In this document: one piece after another, positions 48,401-60,881 of the stretch
How the letters are laid out: each line of letters opens with the position of its first letter
Numbering within the stretch: the stretch's first letter is position 1
Assembly: GCA_012295275.1 (NCBI GenBank)
Contig: CM022671.1
Coordinates: 2,691,386-2,755,385, forward strand
Length of the DNA: 64,000 bases
Reading direction: 5' to 3'
From: Chrysomallon squamiferum
Taxonomy: Eukaryota > Mollusca > Gastropoda > Neomphalida > Peltospiridae
The notes under the pieces: generated by a model
What the model saw: only the letters and a program-made list of their open reading frames with translations
The model's database searches: none
What the model was told of the DNA's origin: nothing
Made by a program: the position numbers and the translations under genes

Positions 48401-51400
48401 GATCTTGTTTCGGAACACACTCTCTACTGGCTTGCGTCGATTTGTTGAATGTAGAATCAGCAGGATAAAAATATCTATCACTTTGTGATCAGCAGACGTT
48501 TTCAGAGAATCTATAACCTTCAATGGAAGTTGTTTATTGTATGTATAAGCATTTTTTCTCATGCCAAAAGTGTTTATAAAACCATTTATTTTGAAAAAAA
48601 GATTGTTAGAAATCATGAAGCATTTTAACCAGACCTTGTCTCTGATCCACAAGCAAAGAGTTCATTCTGGAACAGCCAAGAGCTCGAGAGATTTAGAAAC
48701 AAGCAGTTTGTTACAATTAAAAATTAAGACAAAAAGCCCACAAAAATGTTCACAATCTCTATCTATCTTCAGCATAAAGTGTATTTTTAAAACTGGTGTT
48801 AGAACACCAATGGCATATTCTAATATGAATCAGACATGTCAAAAGGAAAATGGAAATAGTCAAGTTCAGTCATGTATAAAAAAAACACAAGTTTGAAAAA
48901 TTAAATAAAGAATAAATTTCAGTCTGCAGTTCTCAGAATACTGAACCACTTCTATTACAATGATCAAGACAAATGAGCAATTTACTATTTAATAATCTGT
49001 TAGTGCAAATCTAAAAATAACTGTGCTCCAAGTGACAACAAAATAAAAGGAATGTGCAAAGTCTGAATCAATAATGAATCAATTTATCTGTTTACTAATC
49101 CACATTATACATCATAAACAATTAAAACCTATTGAATTGTTACAACCTTGATCCATGCTTCAGCAACACTTTTCTGAAACCGAATTCCAGCTTTGATAGC
49201 ATCAAGTGTGAGGACTTCGTTGTCTTTGGTGACATCATCATCAGCCACTGACCTGACAAACAAGAAAAATATTAAAACCTTAGTCACATCCAAATGTTTG
49301 TATGAAAACACACAGAAAGAAAACATCACAATATAGGTATATGTTGATGTTTTTAAATCACTATTTTATGTGTTTCTTTAAAATATAACAAGTAAACCAC
49401 TAAATAAATTTTTAGATATTTGCATACATACAATGTTTTATATATTTGTTGTCTTAAACAGTGCCTATATTGATGCTAATAAATAGACTACATATATTAC
49501 AAAGAATTAAAATATATCTTTTAACCAGCAAGCAGTCTTTGTTAATAATATAGTATAATTTCAATAATGTAATAATACTCCAAGTATGTTTATTTTTTAT
49601 GTATCTGTGACATCATGTTTATTATGTACCAAAATATAAGCAACTAGGAAGAGATCTAATTATTTACAGTTCAGTTTTTTAATAGAGCTTTTAACAAAAG
49701 GTTTAAGGTTTATAAGTTTAATACATACATAAACCATGTAAAAGTATAATAACATAAAACATTACAAATAAGTTGTTACCTTTATTTCTGTTAATAATTA
49801 CTTAGAAATACTGACTATAAACTTCTTATCTTTATACCAACCTGGGATTTTTCTTTTTTGTCTTAACTGGATCAAAGCTCAAATTTGCTCTAATCTCTGA
49901 TATAATCTGTTAAGGGAAAAAAAACAACTTATGAACAAATACAAAAAGGATTAAAATAGAGTTTAAAAAAATGTTCTCAAACATCTGATTTACATGATCC
50001 AGTAATATATTTTATATCAATTTGACTAACAAGTAATTTTACAGAGAAATGAAATAAAATGTAATATATGTTTAATTAAAAAATATAATGAAAACTGCAT
50101 TCACCTCAACTGCATCATTAGATGTAACAGTCTGTAGGAGAAATTTAACAACTATTGGAAGATCTTTCATTTCAACTGAGTCCAGTGTTCTGATCACAGA
50201 GTTTCGCACCTGTTCAAAAATAAAGTTAAATCTCTGAAATTGTTGTGTAAAGCTCTAACATGCAAACTATGTCTTTAACTTTTAGACTATGGGATTAACA
50301 TTGAACAAAAACTGTGCCAGTGAGTACATTAATGTGCAAATGTATTATTGTATTGTAACATTTAGACTACTGGAACAATGTAGGATAAAACTGGTGTACA
50401 TTCATTCATCTATTTTCACTGAAGAATTTCATGTCTTAATCTTGTTAAAAATTCAATGAAATCTTTTTTTTTTTATAAATGTGAATTTATTTTTGCACAT
50501 TTATGATTAGTTTGCATCAGTATTTATATCCATTATTTTGATTCATGTAATACTTTGAAACTGCTTAAAATAAATAAATAAATAAACAAGTATGATTCAA
50601 ATCTAAATGTTTTAACGTTACAAGAAATAAACAGTAAAATTTGAGTTATAAATTTCTATAAATTTTTACTTCAGTCAGTAATTCAGGTTTCAATGCCAAG
50701 TTTGACAGAGCATCCAGAATAGGAACTGTCAGCTGATTTCCTTCCAGTAAAATATCTCTGAAATAAATACATATTTTTTCTTGTTAAAATTTAAAATGGT
50801 ATAAATTAAATAAAATAAATAAATAAAAAAGTGAAAGAGAAAGGAAAAAGATGTGTAAATCAAAATAAATAAATATGTAAAGAAAATAAAGCAGAAAAAT
50901 AAGCAACAGAATAATATTAAAAAAAGATAGAAGAAAAACCGAAAAATATTCTGATAAATGTGAATTAATAATTACTATACCAGCATAAAAAAATGTTTCA
51001 AATAAACAATTAAATTTCAATAATATTTTTGCTTTTCCAACTTATTAAACTTGGCTGTTTTCTTTGAAGTACCTTAGAGTTTTAGCAACATCTCCATGTT
51101 CTGTATCTTCAACAACCTCAGGCAAACAACAGATCACTTCTCTCTGAACATCTAATGACGTCACAGGAATTATCTCTAATAGCTTCATAGTCAAATCCTG
51201 TAAAAGTCAACAGTTTGTAAACAACCAATTTATTTTTAAACCATTTCAAAATCAAATCTTGAAACAATCAAAGGATGCTGAAATCTTAAATACTTTCTGT
51301 ATGCCTGCGTGTGAGAGAGGCATAGATATGAAAATTAATTTTCAGGTAAAGTCAGATACTGTGAATCTAAATTACTTTATCTATCTGTAAATGAATGTAC

Positions 51401-54400
51401 ATCTGTGCCTGTGTGTGTATATGTGACATGTATTATCTTAGTTTCAAAATCAAATACTGAAACAGCCAAAAAACATTCAAAATACTTTATTTCACTTCAA
51501 GTATGCATGTGCACATGGATATCATTTGAAAACTAGTTTTGAAACCAAATCCTGTAACCGTCAGATTTACCAACAAAGAATGTTTAATCTGTCCATGTGA
51601 ATATTTTGTATGTCACTGTTGTCAAGTCATAAAACAATCAACAGATAAAAGAGAAATAAAAGATGAATTAAAAGGACACTGAAACTTGCTGATATAAACA
51701 AAAAGAAACCTTGCTGCAGATAACACGATCCAGCCATCGAAACTGACTAAGCAGAAGACGTGGAAGAGATACTTTTTCTCCATGATCAAAAATATTACTG
51801 TAAAATGAATAGAAAATAGTTTTAATTAATTACTTGTACTATGCATCTATTCAGTATTTAGATTCCATTATGAAGTCTGTCTGGTTGTTAGCTGAGTCAA
51901 ACTAGTGTTCAATTTAGTCTGTGAACCCAGTTTTGTAATTGACAAATTAATTAAAACAAATTTCTATTTATTAAAGACATGTTTCAGTAAATAATTTAAT
52001 TATTTAAGGCAACAAAACTATGTTAATATTTTAAAAAGATAGATGTGTGATTTTTAAGAAAATGAAGTCTATCTGATCACTATTAAAAATGAAGAATGAA
52101 TGAACAATATTTTAATAACATCTTAAATTTGTTTTTATTAAATCATTGTGACAAGTCATTATAAAGTCTTTGTAATAGCAAAATGATATAATCATTTAAT
52201 TAAACACACTAATGTAAATTGTAATCACTTACTCTTCTTCTCCAACAAACTCAGGAAGCTTTTCAAGTAACAGACACACCAGTTTAGGCTAAATAAAAAA
52301 ATATTAATAAAATGTAGAAATTAAACATGAAAAAAAAATATATATATATAAATTATAAATCAATAAAGAATTAAAATATGAAAGTTAGTTAAAGACATCA
52401 ATAAAGATAAACAATAACTATCTTGATCTGGGTTTTTTAATCATTATCATTATCATTATTTTTTTTGAATCAATAAAGAATTAAAATATGAAAGTCTGAA
52501 ATTAAAACAAGTTAAAGACATTAATATTTCCAATTGGATAAATCAGTAAATACAAACAAGAGCTGTCTTGATCTGTTGTGAGAATAATGTAAATCTTTGT
52601 AAATGATTTCCTTAAATAATAACTATCATGTTCAATAAATGCAGAACACAGTTGTATTTTGTAGATTTCAAAGTGAATTTCTTGTCAAACGGTATAAATC
52701 TATTTTATGTACTTTCAAATCAGTTCTGCTTCCATTCAAAGTCTATCCCTACTTATACTCACAGAGTCTAAATAGTTTTGAAAATTACTTGAAGGAGCTG
52801 ATTTATTTATTAACAGTACAAATATATTTCAGATTTAATATTTTTTACTTGTATTAATTTATTCATAATTTATTGTAATTAAAATAACACAATTTTACCT
52901 GTATAATATCTATGCCAAGCAGAATTCTCACCAAACTATTCTGAATAGATGATCGAGCACTTAAAAAAAGAAAAAAAGATATATATAAAGACACACACAC
53001 ACACAGAAATAACCCACACATGATTAGAGTATAAATACTTTATAAATATTTGCCAGCAATACTAATTTAATAAAATTTGTGACATTTTAAGATTTCTTGT
53101 TATTATTTGCATGTTATATATATATATTTTTTCAAACATTTTATTTAATATCACATGATGTTAATATGTCCAATCAAATTAACTATCACAATGTTTGAAA
53201 ATAAGGAGAGAAAGTAAAAAGAAAGTAAATACATATTGTACTTTTTATTGTTACATTTTTTAAATTTATTTCTTTGCTGTAAATAGACTGACAATAAATA
53301 ATATGACTGAGGAAAAGCAGAGACTGGTAGTTTCTCTATTTTCACAGCTACGCAAATTCTAATGTTAAAGTAAACAGATGAAACAATGCTGGATCCATTC
53401 TTCTGCTGGAGATTCTTTATATTTCTAAACAAGGAAAAATGGCATGTTCCACACTTCTATTACATCATTATATTATTTCCATCCTTAATTATTAGTAAAG
53501 GTTTACACTTAGTCAAAACGAAATACTTTCATATGTACCTCAGTTATTATTCTTATTTTTTTATATTTTAAGTTTCTAAAATCAAAATGCAGCACATACC
53601 TTTCACAGTCTGACGATGTAAGTGTTGGCATCAAACTTTTATAAAATCTAATTTTAAAAAACAAAAGTGATAACATTACACCATTTAATAAAAAAATATA
53701 TATTAAAACTGGGAAAGAAGCATTCAATAATAACATCTTGATACATTTTAATATCAACTATCAGAAATCTTCTGCATATATACCATTCCACTAATTAGCA
53801 ACATGAATCTTTAATATGATAAATTATATAGGTACCACAAACTTTAATATTTCAGTCACTGAGAATTGGTTGGAACATAATAAAGTCAAAAAAGAAAAAT
53901 ATAAAATTATAAATGAAAACTAATATGATCAGTATTTAGAAGAGACATTTACCTTTACAGATATTTAAAATATTTAATACAGACTAAACAAAAAATTAAA
54001 CCTATACACCGTATCTTAAGTAGTTTAATAAAATTATCTACATGTATGCAGTTTTATATATTATAATTTATTACTTAAAGAAAAACACACAACTTTTTAT
54101 TTGTCTTTAATTGTGCAATTTTCTGTTCTACTAGTGATGAAAAAGCTACATTCTAGTTGATGATCTATAATTGTTTTGTGAGAATAAGAATGTGGGTGTT
54201 TACACACACACATATAAATGCATACATACATAAATATATTTAAAAACATTCTAATTTTAACAAATTTCAGGGGGAAAATATTATTTTAAATAAAAATAAC
54301 TAATGATTGTTACCTTTCAGATTTTTCAATATAATCTTGAAATCCTTGTAAAAAGTCTTCTACAACCTTCCAAAATAAAATTAATAATAATGTACACACA

Positions 54401-57400
54401 TTATAGTGTCACAAAAATACAAAAAGAATATACATCTTCAGCAAATTAATAACTGCAGGGCAGAAAAAAAAGAAAAAAAAGAAAATGATTTTACAAAATT
54501 GAGAACCAGTTTTACCCACAACATAAAATCTGAAAACAGACTAATTAATAAAAATAAAACTATAAATAAATTATTTCTATTAAGAATTATACTTCTTTAT
54601 TTTTGTTTTCTTTTATCAGTTTTTACACTTGTACTGGTAAACACATAAAAATCCAAAACATGTCTGGGATTAACAGATTAATATTTTCACCCAACACCAA
54701 TGGGAACAAATTCCAATACTTAGTTTTATGATAAATAGTTACTTTCATTTTTGGCATATTTTGATACTAGTACCCCATTTCAAACTACTGGGGTTCTTCA
54801 TAGACATGCATTTCTACAGAATAACAGAAATTAGTTTTTATATACACATTTCAAAAGAAATAATATTTTTGAAAAAACTGAAAAGTTGAATGAAGGATAT
54901 ATGAAAGAAATTCTTAATATTTCCAAGATTTTCTTTCTGTCATTTTCCAGTGTTTGTTTCCAAATTTGTAATCAGTAGCACAAATAGTGTTCATGCAGTA
55001 TCTGCCAGAAAATGTTATCTGTGTACATGAACTTTCTTTTGCAAAAAACCTGAAACATTTGTCTGAAAATATAAATTTTGTTTTTACATTTTCTTAATGG
55101 TTGATCAAAAATTAAAAAAATGTATTAATTTCTTGCAAATTTTCACATTTTTTTGCTTTGTGTCCCCTTAACCAAACTAAGAAAATAATGAAATAAATAC
55201 ATCAGGATAACTGTTGTGTCTCTTCAATGCTGTGTTAATATTTCTCTGAAACACTGCCTGGTCCACACCTGAAACAAAACAAAACATTAAAATTAACACA
55301 ATATTCAGAACAAGCAGCTTGTGCATCAGTTGTAGCATGAAGGAAGAACAGTTTAAATAAATATTTATATATATATAACATGTTTTATGCATACTTTTAA
55401 GGACCATAGCAACGATAACTCAATGAGTTAGGAACCAGTGACCTATTTTTTTCAGCAAGAAGGCAAAGTTTTACACATATCTTTCCACAAATAGGAAAAT
55501 GCAAATTTTCATTAGTAGTAAAAATGTGTGTTTAATAAAGTCACCCTATTTGATAAATTATAAAAATACTTCAATTAAACTAAGAATTTCTGTGGACAAA
55601 TGGCCTAAACATTATATACAGATTAAAGACAAAAATAAAGTACAACAACTTGGAACCTTTCACTGTGATGTTACTGTACTGAGATTGTGTTGTATTGTGT
55701 TGTGGTATGTTTTGTTATTTTAACATCTTAACATATAAAACGTCCTCAGAAAATAGAGAGAAAAAAACAAAAGACAATTATTAGAAAAGGATGAGTTCAT
55801 GAAAATTATGTTTACAAACTGCTTTTATAAGGTTTATTTGTAACACTAAAGGTGTACTTTAAAACATTTTTTTTTTTTTTTAAATCAGCCAGCATTTAAT
55901 GTGGATACTATATCATGGTTTTGATTGTTTAACAAAAAACAAATATGGAAATATTATGTCCCAAAAGTTTATATAATTTTATACACATACATAACCTTTA
56001 CTTGTGTACAAGTCACATTTTGATACAAAATTAATTAAATGCACATGGATATACTGAACACTGGTGGTTTATAAAAAAATCTGCCATTCTGCATTTAGTG
56101 ACTTTCATTTTTATTATAACTATTATACACAAAGGTGAGTGGGCAAGAACGCATATAAAATTTCTATTAACTGATCAGTATAAAGTTGGCAAAATAAACT
56201 CTGTGTTCCAAATCCTATGTACAAGTCATATCCCAACTTTCAGTACTGAATTAATCTACAACATGTGGCTATAAAACCTTCTGAATATGATCACTGTGAG
56301 TGTTCATATACAAAATAAAAATATCTCCTGTCTGATTATTTATTGTAAACCATATAAATATTACCTATTTCATTATTTTTCTTTCCTGCACTAAGCGTGA
56401 AACCTGCTTTATAAACCATCTGAGCAAACAGAGACTTGTCTGTGTAAATATCATCAGTTACCTCCTCTTCATTTCTCCGTTTCTGTTTACTCCCATCTGA
56501 AATAAATTACTAAACATTACAAATATACTAACAACTTAGACATCATCTCACAATACAACATAAATCAAAAACACTAAACTTTGGTGTATTGGTTTGTTCA
56601 TAAACTACAGTTAAAATACACACACAAAAAAAAAGACATATGGCAATAAAATAATTGAGGGGTTTTTTTTGGTTGTTTTTTGGAGGATACAGTAGTTCAA
56701 GAAGAGATTAAATAATTTACTTATTTAGTCTTTTTCAGTTTCAATTCATTATTTGTATATTGATCTTTTACACAAGCAAACAGACTAAACATACAGATAG
56801 ATCAAAACTGAATATCTGTAACTTTTAAAATTTAAGCATTTCAAGAACAAAACATTTAAAAACACAGGAGGAAATGAAAGTGGCTGTACACTTTTCAAGG
56901 TAAATTATGTTATAGCTATACTTTTTTATTATCTAACCAGCTTTACAGGTTATTGTTTTTTATTTTTTTATTTCCATTATTAGTCTTTCTTGTAAAATTT
57001 TCAGAATTACTAATAAAATATCTTTTTTCTAAATATAAGTGTTGATTTTTATTTATTTTTTTGTACATAGCTTTGTTTTATTTTATATAATTTCTGGTGC
57101 ATGGACAACTTGGCCTGTGGATTCTTGGAACAAAATTTGTAGAGATAAATCATGCATGTGACAGTCATAATGTTAGCTGTGCATAGTGTAGAGTCCATGC
57201 CATAGCTTATTATAATAACAGTATCAGATGGGTTTCTAGAAAAGTATAAAGTAATAATAATGGCCATTGTACTGTTGGTAGACATGATCATGAAGTACCT
57301 AAAGCATAATCCACCCCAAAATGCTCTTTATTATATTAAAATATGTTTGTTTTCCTTTAACTGACATTTTGGCTTAAGGTGGGACTATTTCAAAACCAAC

Positions 57401-57644
57401 AGAAACAGATTCATTTATTCAAGAACAGTTTTAATTAAAAAAAAAAACACTTTTAAGTTATAAGATTCTGTCCGTGTCCCATTTTTTTCAGAACTGTGGG
57501 CTGAGTGGTTCCTTTGGCCAAGCTGTTTGACATTCCCAGTTTATAATTTACTACAATCAGCCAAAGATTGATTTACATTTAAACAAAATGAAAAATACAT
57601 ATCAAACCTAAAGATGAAGAATTTTTTCTTTTTGTTTTCTGCAT
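33174..57644 (-). CDS. FANCD2: Fanconi anemia group D2 protein, complete coding region
   Basis: Forty-three coding exons join in phase to 1417 aa (human 1451). FANCD2 pairs with FANCI; the dimer clamps DNA at interstrand crosslinks and is monoubiquitinated by the FA core complex with UBE2T, starting nuclear crosslink repair. Collinear family blocks include [89 protein letters not shown] and an acidic C-terminus. K491 is the ubiquitin acceptor (human K561). The TGA is at 33174-33176. All introns are GT-AG except 36739-37160 (GC-AG). The start used here is the ATG at 57644 in the exon 57608-57648; an upstream exon at 58886-58963 may supply a longer N-terminus. Exon coordinates are given in the three segment entries. 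Confidence 0.95.
39577..45880 (-). other. FANCD2: FANCD2 coding exons 17-30 (middle region)
   Basis: Exons: 45773-45880, 45294-45343, 44842-44901, 44417-44579, 44027-44103, 43423-43548, 43038-43141, 42413-42528, 41962-42070, 41377-41482, 40892-40964, 40506-40606, 40131-40212, 39577-39693. They encode about residues 492-955. Clear FANCD2 blocks are [46 protein letters not shown] and [18 protein letters not shown]. Exons 26-28 encode the charged, poorly conserved insert ([23 protein letters not shown]) that is also disordered in vertebrate FANCD2. Confidence 0.93.
45447..45493. repeat. (AAT)n microsatellite
   Basis: AAT triplet run inside a FANCD2 intron (between coding exons 17 and 18). Confidence 0.95.
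46406..47891 (-). other. FANCD2 intron 16 with a compositionally distinct island
   Basis: This 1.5-kb intron contains a less AT-rich tract at about 46755-46990, open in more than one frame on both strands, flanked by TA-rich sequence. It looks like an interspersed repeat fragment, but I cannot name the family and see no terminal repeats. Confidence 0.35.
52360..52575. repeat. Local tandem duplication in a FANCD2 intron
   Basis: AATCAATAAAGAATTAAAAT followed by ATGAAAGT occurs near 52358 and again near 52467. The copies also share GTTAAAGACAT(C/T)AAT and CTGTCTTGATCTG-like segments in the same order, about 110 bp apart, with substitutions and a small indel. Confidence 0.6.
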
Positions 57645-57783
57645 TTTTCTGGAAAATAAAAATAATATATATAAATTAATGCTATTAATAATGTTACATG
57701 CGACTGTAATTGAAACAGAAATACAGATAGAAAAAATAAATAGCAATAATAATTATTAAATTATTAGAACAATAACAGTTTTA

Positions 57784-58005
57784 TTGTCTGAAAGTGAAAA
57801 GATTATATTTTATTTATTTATCATTTTTTTTTTTTTTTTTTATAAATTCTATTATTATTATTGTAGTAGTAGTAATAGAACAATAAATGTTTTATTGTTT
57901 GAAAGGATTATATTTTATTTTAGTTATAATTTTTTTTTTTTTATTATTATTATTATTATTTTTTTTTTTATAAATTCTATTATTATTATTGTAGTAGTAG
58001 TAGTA
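57784..58005. repeat. Tandem duplication of about 110 bp upstream of the FANCD2 start exon
   Basis: TTTATTGT(C/T)TGAAAG, AGGATTATATTTTATTT, a T-run and TAAATTCTATTATTATTATT followed by a GTAGTAGTAG run appear twice in succession (from about 57779 and about 57889). The copies differ mainly in homopolymer length. Confidence 0.7.
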
Positions 58006-58885
58006 ATAGCAGAAATTTAATTTAAAAAAAAAATAAATAAAAACGTTTGCAGGTTTCGGGCCAAAGATCTGATCTGCGAGTATGAAAACTACGTGTTCTA
58101 TTGTAGGCATCAGTATACTATAACATAACATGATTATGATGATAATTATTACCAATTTACATCATTACAATGTAATTTACGTGTCATTGTTTGTGGTTTA
58201 TTCGAGTCATTGTTATTTGTTATCATTATCATATTATGTTTAAACTAGTGTCGTAGTGACTTTAGAAGTTTAGCACTTTCTTTAGAAAGATAGGAAAAAG
58301 ATTTTGTTTTCCAAAAATTTCACATATATTTACAAACATAATCAATCCACCACTGGACTAACCTTTCAACTAGAATAAATAAACATTTTACTCTTTGACT
58401 GAATGTGAAAGTTATTTCCGAATAAAAATTATTTCCCGCGTTTTTATATTCTGCTTCCGGATTTTCATTATGCTAATTTCTAAAAAACAATTTGGAATTA
58501 TTACATTTACTGTTTGTTTTTCTTCTTCTTCTTCATCTTTTTTTTTTTTTATTATTATTATTTTTTTTATAGAAATTATTTACCTTTTAGCTTTTAACAT
58601 TACTCTGTAAGGCTTAACACCTTGACCATGAAAACCTCAATATTTTTTGGAAAAACACACTCGTTTGTAGTCTGTATAATGTACATTTATGAATTTAATT
58701 TTTTAATACTTTAATACTACATTACTTTTTAAATTGTTGTTGTTATTATTATTACCATAACAACAACAAGATAATAATAATAATAATTTTTATTATTACT
58801 ATTATTATATAGTTACAAACTGTAGCAACTTCAATGACGCCCATGAAAACTTGAACATTGTACATACATTACATTTTACACTCAC

Positions 58886-58963
58886 GGAGTTAACTCTACG
58901 AGCTTTCTTCCGACGAACAAACTCAACTGAACAAAATGAACAAAATACCGATCTCTGCTTCAT
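58886..58963 (-). CDS. Candidate alternative first coding exon of FANCD2
   Basis: ATG at 58963 opens 26 codons, with a basic end (RRKKARRVNS), up to a perfect donor GTGAGT. It joins in frame to the FANCD2 start exon only if the acceptor 10 nt inside that exon (ATGCAG|AAAAC, exon start 57638) is used, giving [13 protein letters not shown] and a 1441-aa protein. With the better acceptor TTTTCCAG (exon start 57648), this ATG would instead open an upstream frame that overlaps and ends just after the main start codon. The exon lies in a CpG-rich promoter-like region, so at least 5' UTR use is likely. Confidence 0.45.
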
Positions 58964-59169
58964 TTCTATAACCAAAATGCATGTATTTGCCTCCCGAAAA
59001 TGGTAAGAAACCTTGATGAAAAACTACGATAAAATCTCTTGACAATTTTCGAGCAAGAGACCCCTTTCGAAAATATATTACTAGAAAGAGCAATATTTCA
59101 TCTCTTTAAACACAGTGGAATTAAATCTTAAAACAAGTATACATTTTTTGCCGAACCACGTTGTAATTC
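58964..59169. promoter_or_regulatory. Putative bidirectional promoter of FANCD2 and a divergent gene
   Basis: CpG-containing, TATA-less sequence between the two divergent first-exon candidates. It is retained with few changes in the second copy (60676-60881). It includes an ATGCATGTATTTG element and TTTTCGAGCAAGAGACCC. The assignment rests on layout and composition. Confidence 0.4.
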
Positions 59170-59236
59170 ATGGTTCACCTCCGAGTTACTTTTCCTAAAC
59201 GAGAACCTCCTGAATTCTATTTGATGTTTCCTGTTG
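59170..59236 (+). CDS. Candidate first exon of a gene divergent from FANCD2 (copy 1)
   Basis: ATG at 59170 opens MVHLRVTFPKREPPEFYLM and continues to a strong donor, GTTG|GTGAGC, at 59236. It starts 206 bp from the minus-strand ATG at 58963, a typical bidirectional promoter layout. The duplicate copy keeps the frame despite an 18-nt insertion. I do not recognise the protein and found no certain downstream exon; the next exons may lie beyond the gap or the right edge. Confidence 0.35.
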
Positions 59237-59308
59237 GTGAGCAAAATGATAATTATTTTCAAAGATGTCGATTTAACCGTATAAATTATTAAGTGATTAA
59301 ATCTGGGT

Positions 59309-60060
59309 TGAAATGAAATCGAGCTGCTTATGTACACATTTTCTAACGGTGTCTCCATTAAATCATCGAAATTATTTAGGCACATCACTTCGACAAAATG
59401 TTAGTTTCAAACTGTGATGAGAGGCCTAATGCACAAAATCTGTGTGGTTTTTTAGCAGTTTATTTATGATTATGGATTCAGTAGTATTTACCTTTTTATT
59501 TGATTTTTCTCCGGTTATGGCAATGCCTTGGATGTAAATATTGGAACTGGTGATCGAATAAGTGTGGTAGATTGGTGTCTTTCGGAAAAATTAAGCTTGT
59601 TATGTTTGAAACGTGGTTCAATAATACAACATACACAATAAATAATAACGGTAGGTGATTCAGTACAAATTTCCTTATTCAGTCTCTTCTTCACTTTGAC
59701 ATTTGCTTCAGAAAATCCGCTCTTACTTTCACTCATCCGCTCAAAAATATATTATCCAAAATCACTTCTTAAGTTTTAGCCTGGTGAAATTCAACATATA
59801 CTACATGTAAGTACTATCAAGATATAATTCATTATCCTTTCATATTTGTGTCTGTGTTATTATTATAGACTGTAAATTGTGTTGAGCCCCCCTCTAAGGA
59901 GAAAAGGGCACTCAACAAGTCTCCTTATTATTACCTAGACTTTACAGGCAGTAAACAGCAATTTGTAAAAAGAAGAAAAGAAGAATTACCGCGCCGCTAC
60001 CACCACAATTAACATTTCAGATTTTCTAATTTCTCCAATCTAAATGTATTTTTTTTTTTT
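59309..60060. other. Spacer between the two promoter copies
   Basis: This is moderately CpG-containing sequence. A minus-strand frame at 59515-59736, beginning MSESKSGFSEANVKVKKR, has an ATG and a possible GTATGT donor but no phase that joins FANCD2, so I leave it as unassigned. A short inverted repeat, GTTGAG (59881-59886) with CTCAAC (59911-59916), flanks pairing C and G runs and could form a hairpin. Confidence 0.4.
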
Positions 60061-60606
60061 ATAGAAATTATTTACCTTTTAGCTTTTAACATTACTCTGT
60101 AAGGCTTAACACCTTGACCATGAAAACCTCAATATTTTTTGGAAAAACACACTAGTTTGTAGTCTGTATAATGTACATTTATGAATTTAATTTTTTAATA
60201 CTTTAATACTACATTACTTTTTAAATTGTTGTTGTTATTATTATTACCATAACAACAACAAGATAATAATAATAATTTTTATTATTACTATTATTATATA
60301 GTTACAAACTGTAGCTTAACTTCAATGACGTCCATGAAAACTTGATTGCCCCCACAGAGGAACGTTCCAGTCAGCGAGAGGCAGATTCGTAATATTCGAA
60401 AAGTTGTTTATTATAGGTCCTGTCTCTACTATGTTAAAAAATGGAAAATCTGAAGTCTTATCGCACAAATGTTACATTGTACTGTGGGAAAAATAAAAAA
60501 ATAAAAAATAAAATGCTTTAACTCTTCATCGGGTTAGTCGTCCCCTCGCTATAAATCTTTGATCGTGTATTGTGAACACTGAACATGCATTACTTTTTAC
60601 ACTCAC

Positions 60607-60675
60607 GGAGTTAACTCTACGAGCTTTCTTCCGACAAACAAACCCAACTGAACAAAATACCGATCTCTGCTTCAT
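60607..60675 (-). CDS. Second copy of the candidate FANCD2 first exon
   Basis: ATG at 60675, 23 codons, then the same GTGAGT donor. Relative to 58886-58963 it lacks three codons and carries two replacements in the middle, but keeps MKQRSVFCS and RKKARRVNS. If both copies are real, they could act as two alternative first exons. Confidence 0.35.
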
Positions 60676-60881
60676 TTATATAACCAAAATGCATGTATTT
60701 GCCTCCCGAAAATGGTAAGAAACCTTGATGAAAAATTTCGATAAAATCTCTTGACAATTTTCGAGCAAGAGACCCGTTTCAAAAATATATTACTAGAAAG
60801 AGCAACATTTCATCTCTTTAAAGACACTGGAATTAAATCTTAAAACAAGTACACGTTTTTTGCTGAACCACGTTGTAATTC

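Larger units (their letters stand above)
46274..57644 (-). other. FANCD2: FANCD2 coding exons 1-16 (N-terminal half, to the ubiquitinated lysine)
   Basis: Exons, 5' to 3' on the minus strand: 57608-57644, 56365-56496, 55201-55268, 54314-54366, 53600-53647, 52899-52959, 52233-52288, 51710-51797, 51073-51197, 50670-50757, 50105-50209, 49842-49906, 49147-49252, 48344-48517, 47892-48026, 46274-46405. They encode residues 1-491. A basic N-terminus (KTKRKN, KQKRR) is a likely nuclear signal. The rest is alpha-solenoid sequence that contacts FANCI. The last residue of exon 16 is K491, so the intron falls directly after the ubiquitination site. Introns contain A/T-rich filler, local duplications (52360-52575, 57784-58005) and no other genes. 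Confidence 0.93.
58569..59308. repeat. Duplicated promoter segment, copy 1
   Basis: Copy 1 of a long direct duplication (the partner starts at 60061). It begins right after a T-run with ATAGAAATTATTTACC and matches its partner to AAATCTGGGT at 59308, where the partner runs into the assembly gap. It contains the minus-strand first-exon candidate (58886-58963) and the plus-strand first-exon candidate (59170-59236). It lacks a 230-bp block present in copy 2. Confidence 0.85.

Noticed and set aside
57049-57291. 80-aa minus-strand frame with possible membrane segments
   Set aside because: It lies in a FANCD2 intron, has no recognised family, and no signal or splice evidence; chance cannot be excluded.
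57784-58155. Open frames rich in Phe/Ile or Asn/Lys
   Set aside because: Low-complexity T-run and ATT/GTA repeats in the tandem duplication.
58415-58468. Minus-strand ATG reading MKIRKQNIKTREIIFIRK next to a CTTCCGG (ETS-like) site
   Set aside because: Stops after 18 codons with no usable donor; noted as possible 5' UTR sequence only.
59515-59736. Minus-strand frame starting MSESKSGFSEANVKVKKR as a FANCD2 first exon
   Set aside because: The start looks protein-like, but no donor gives the phase needed to join the next FANCD2 exon with either acceptor.
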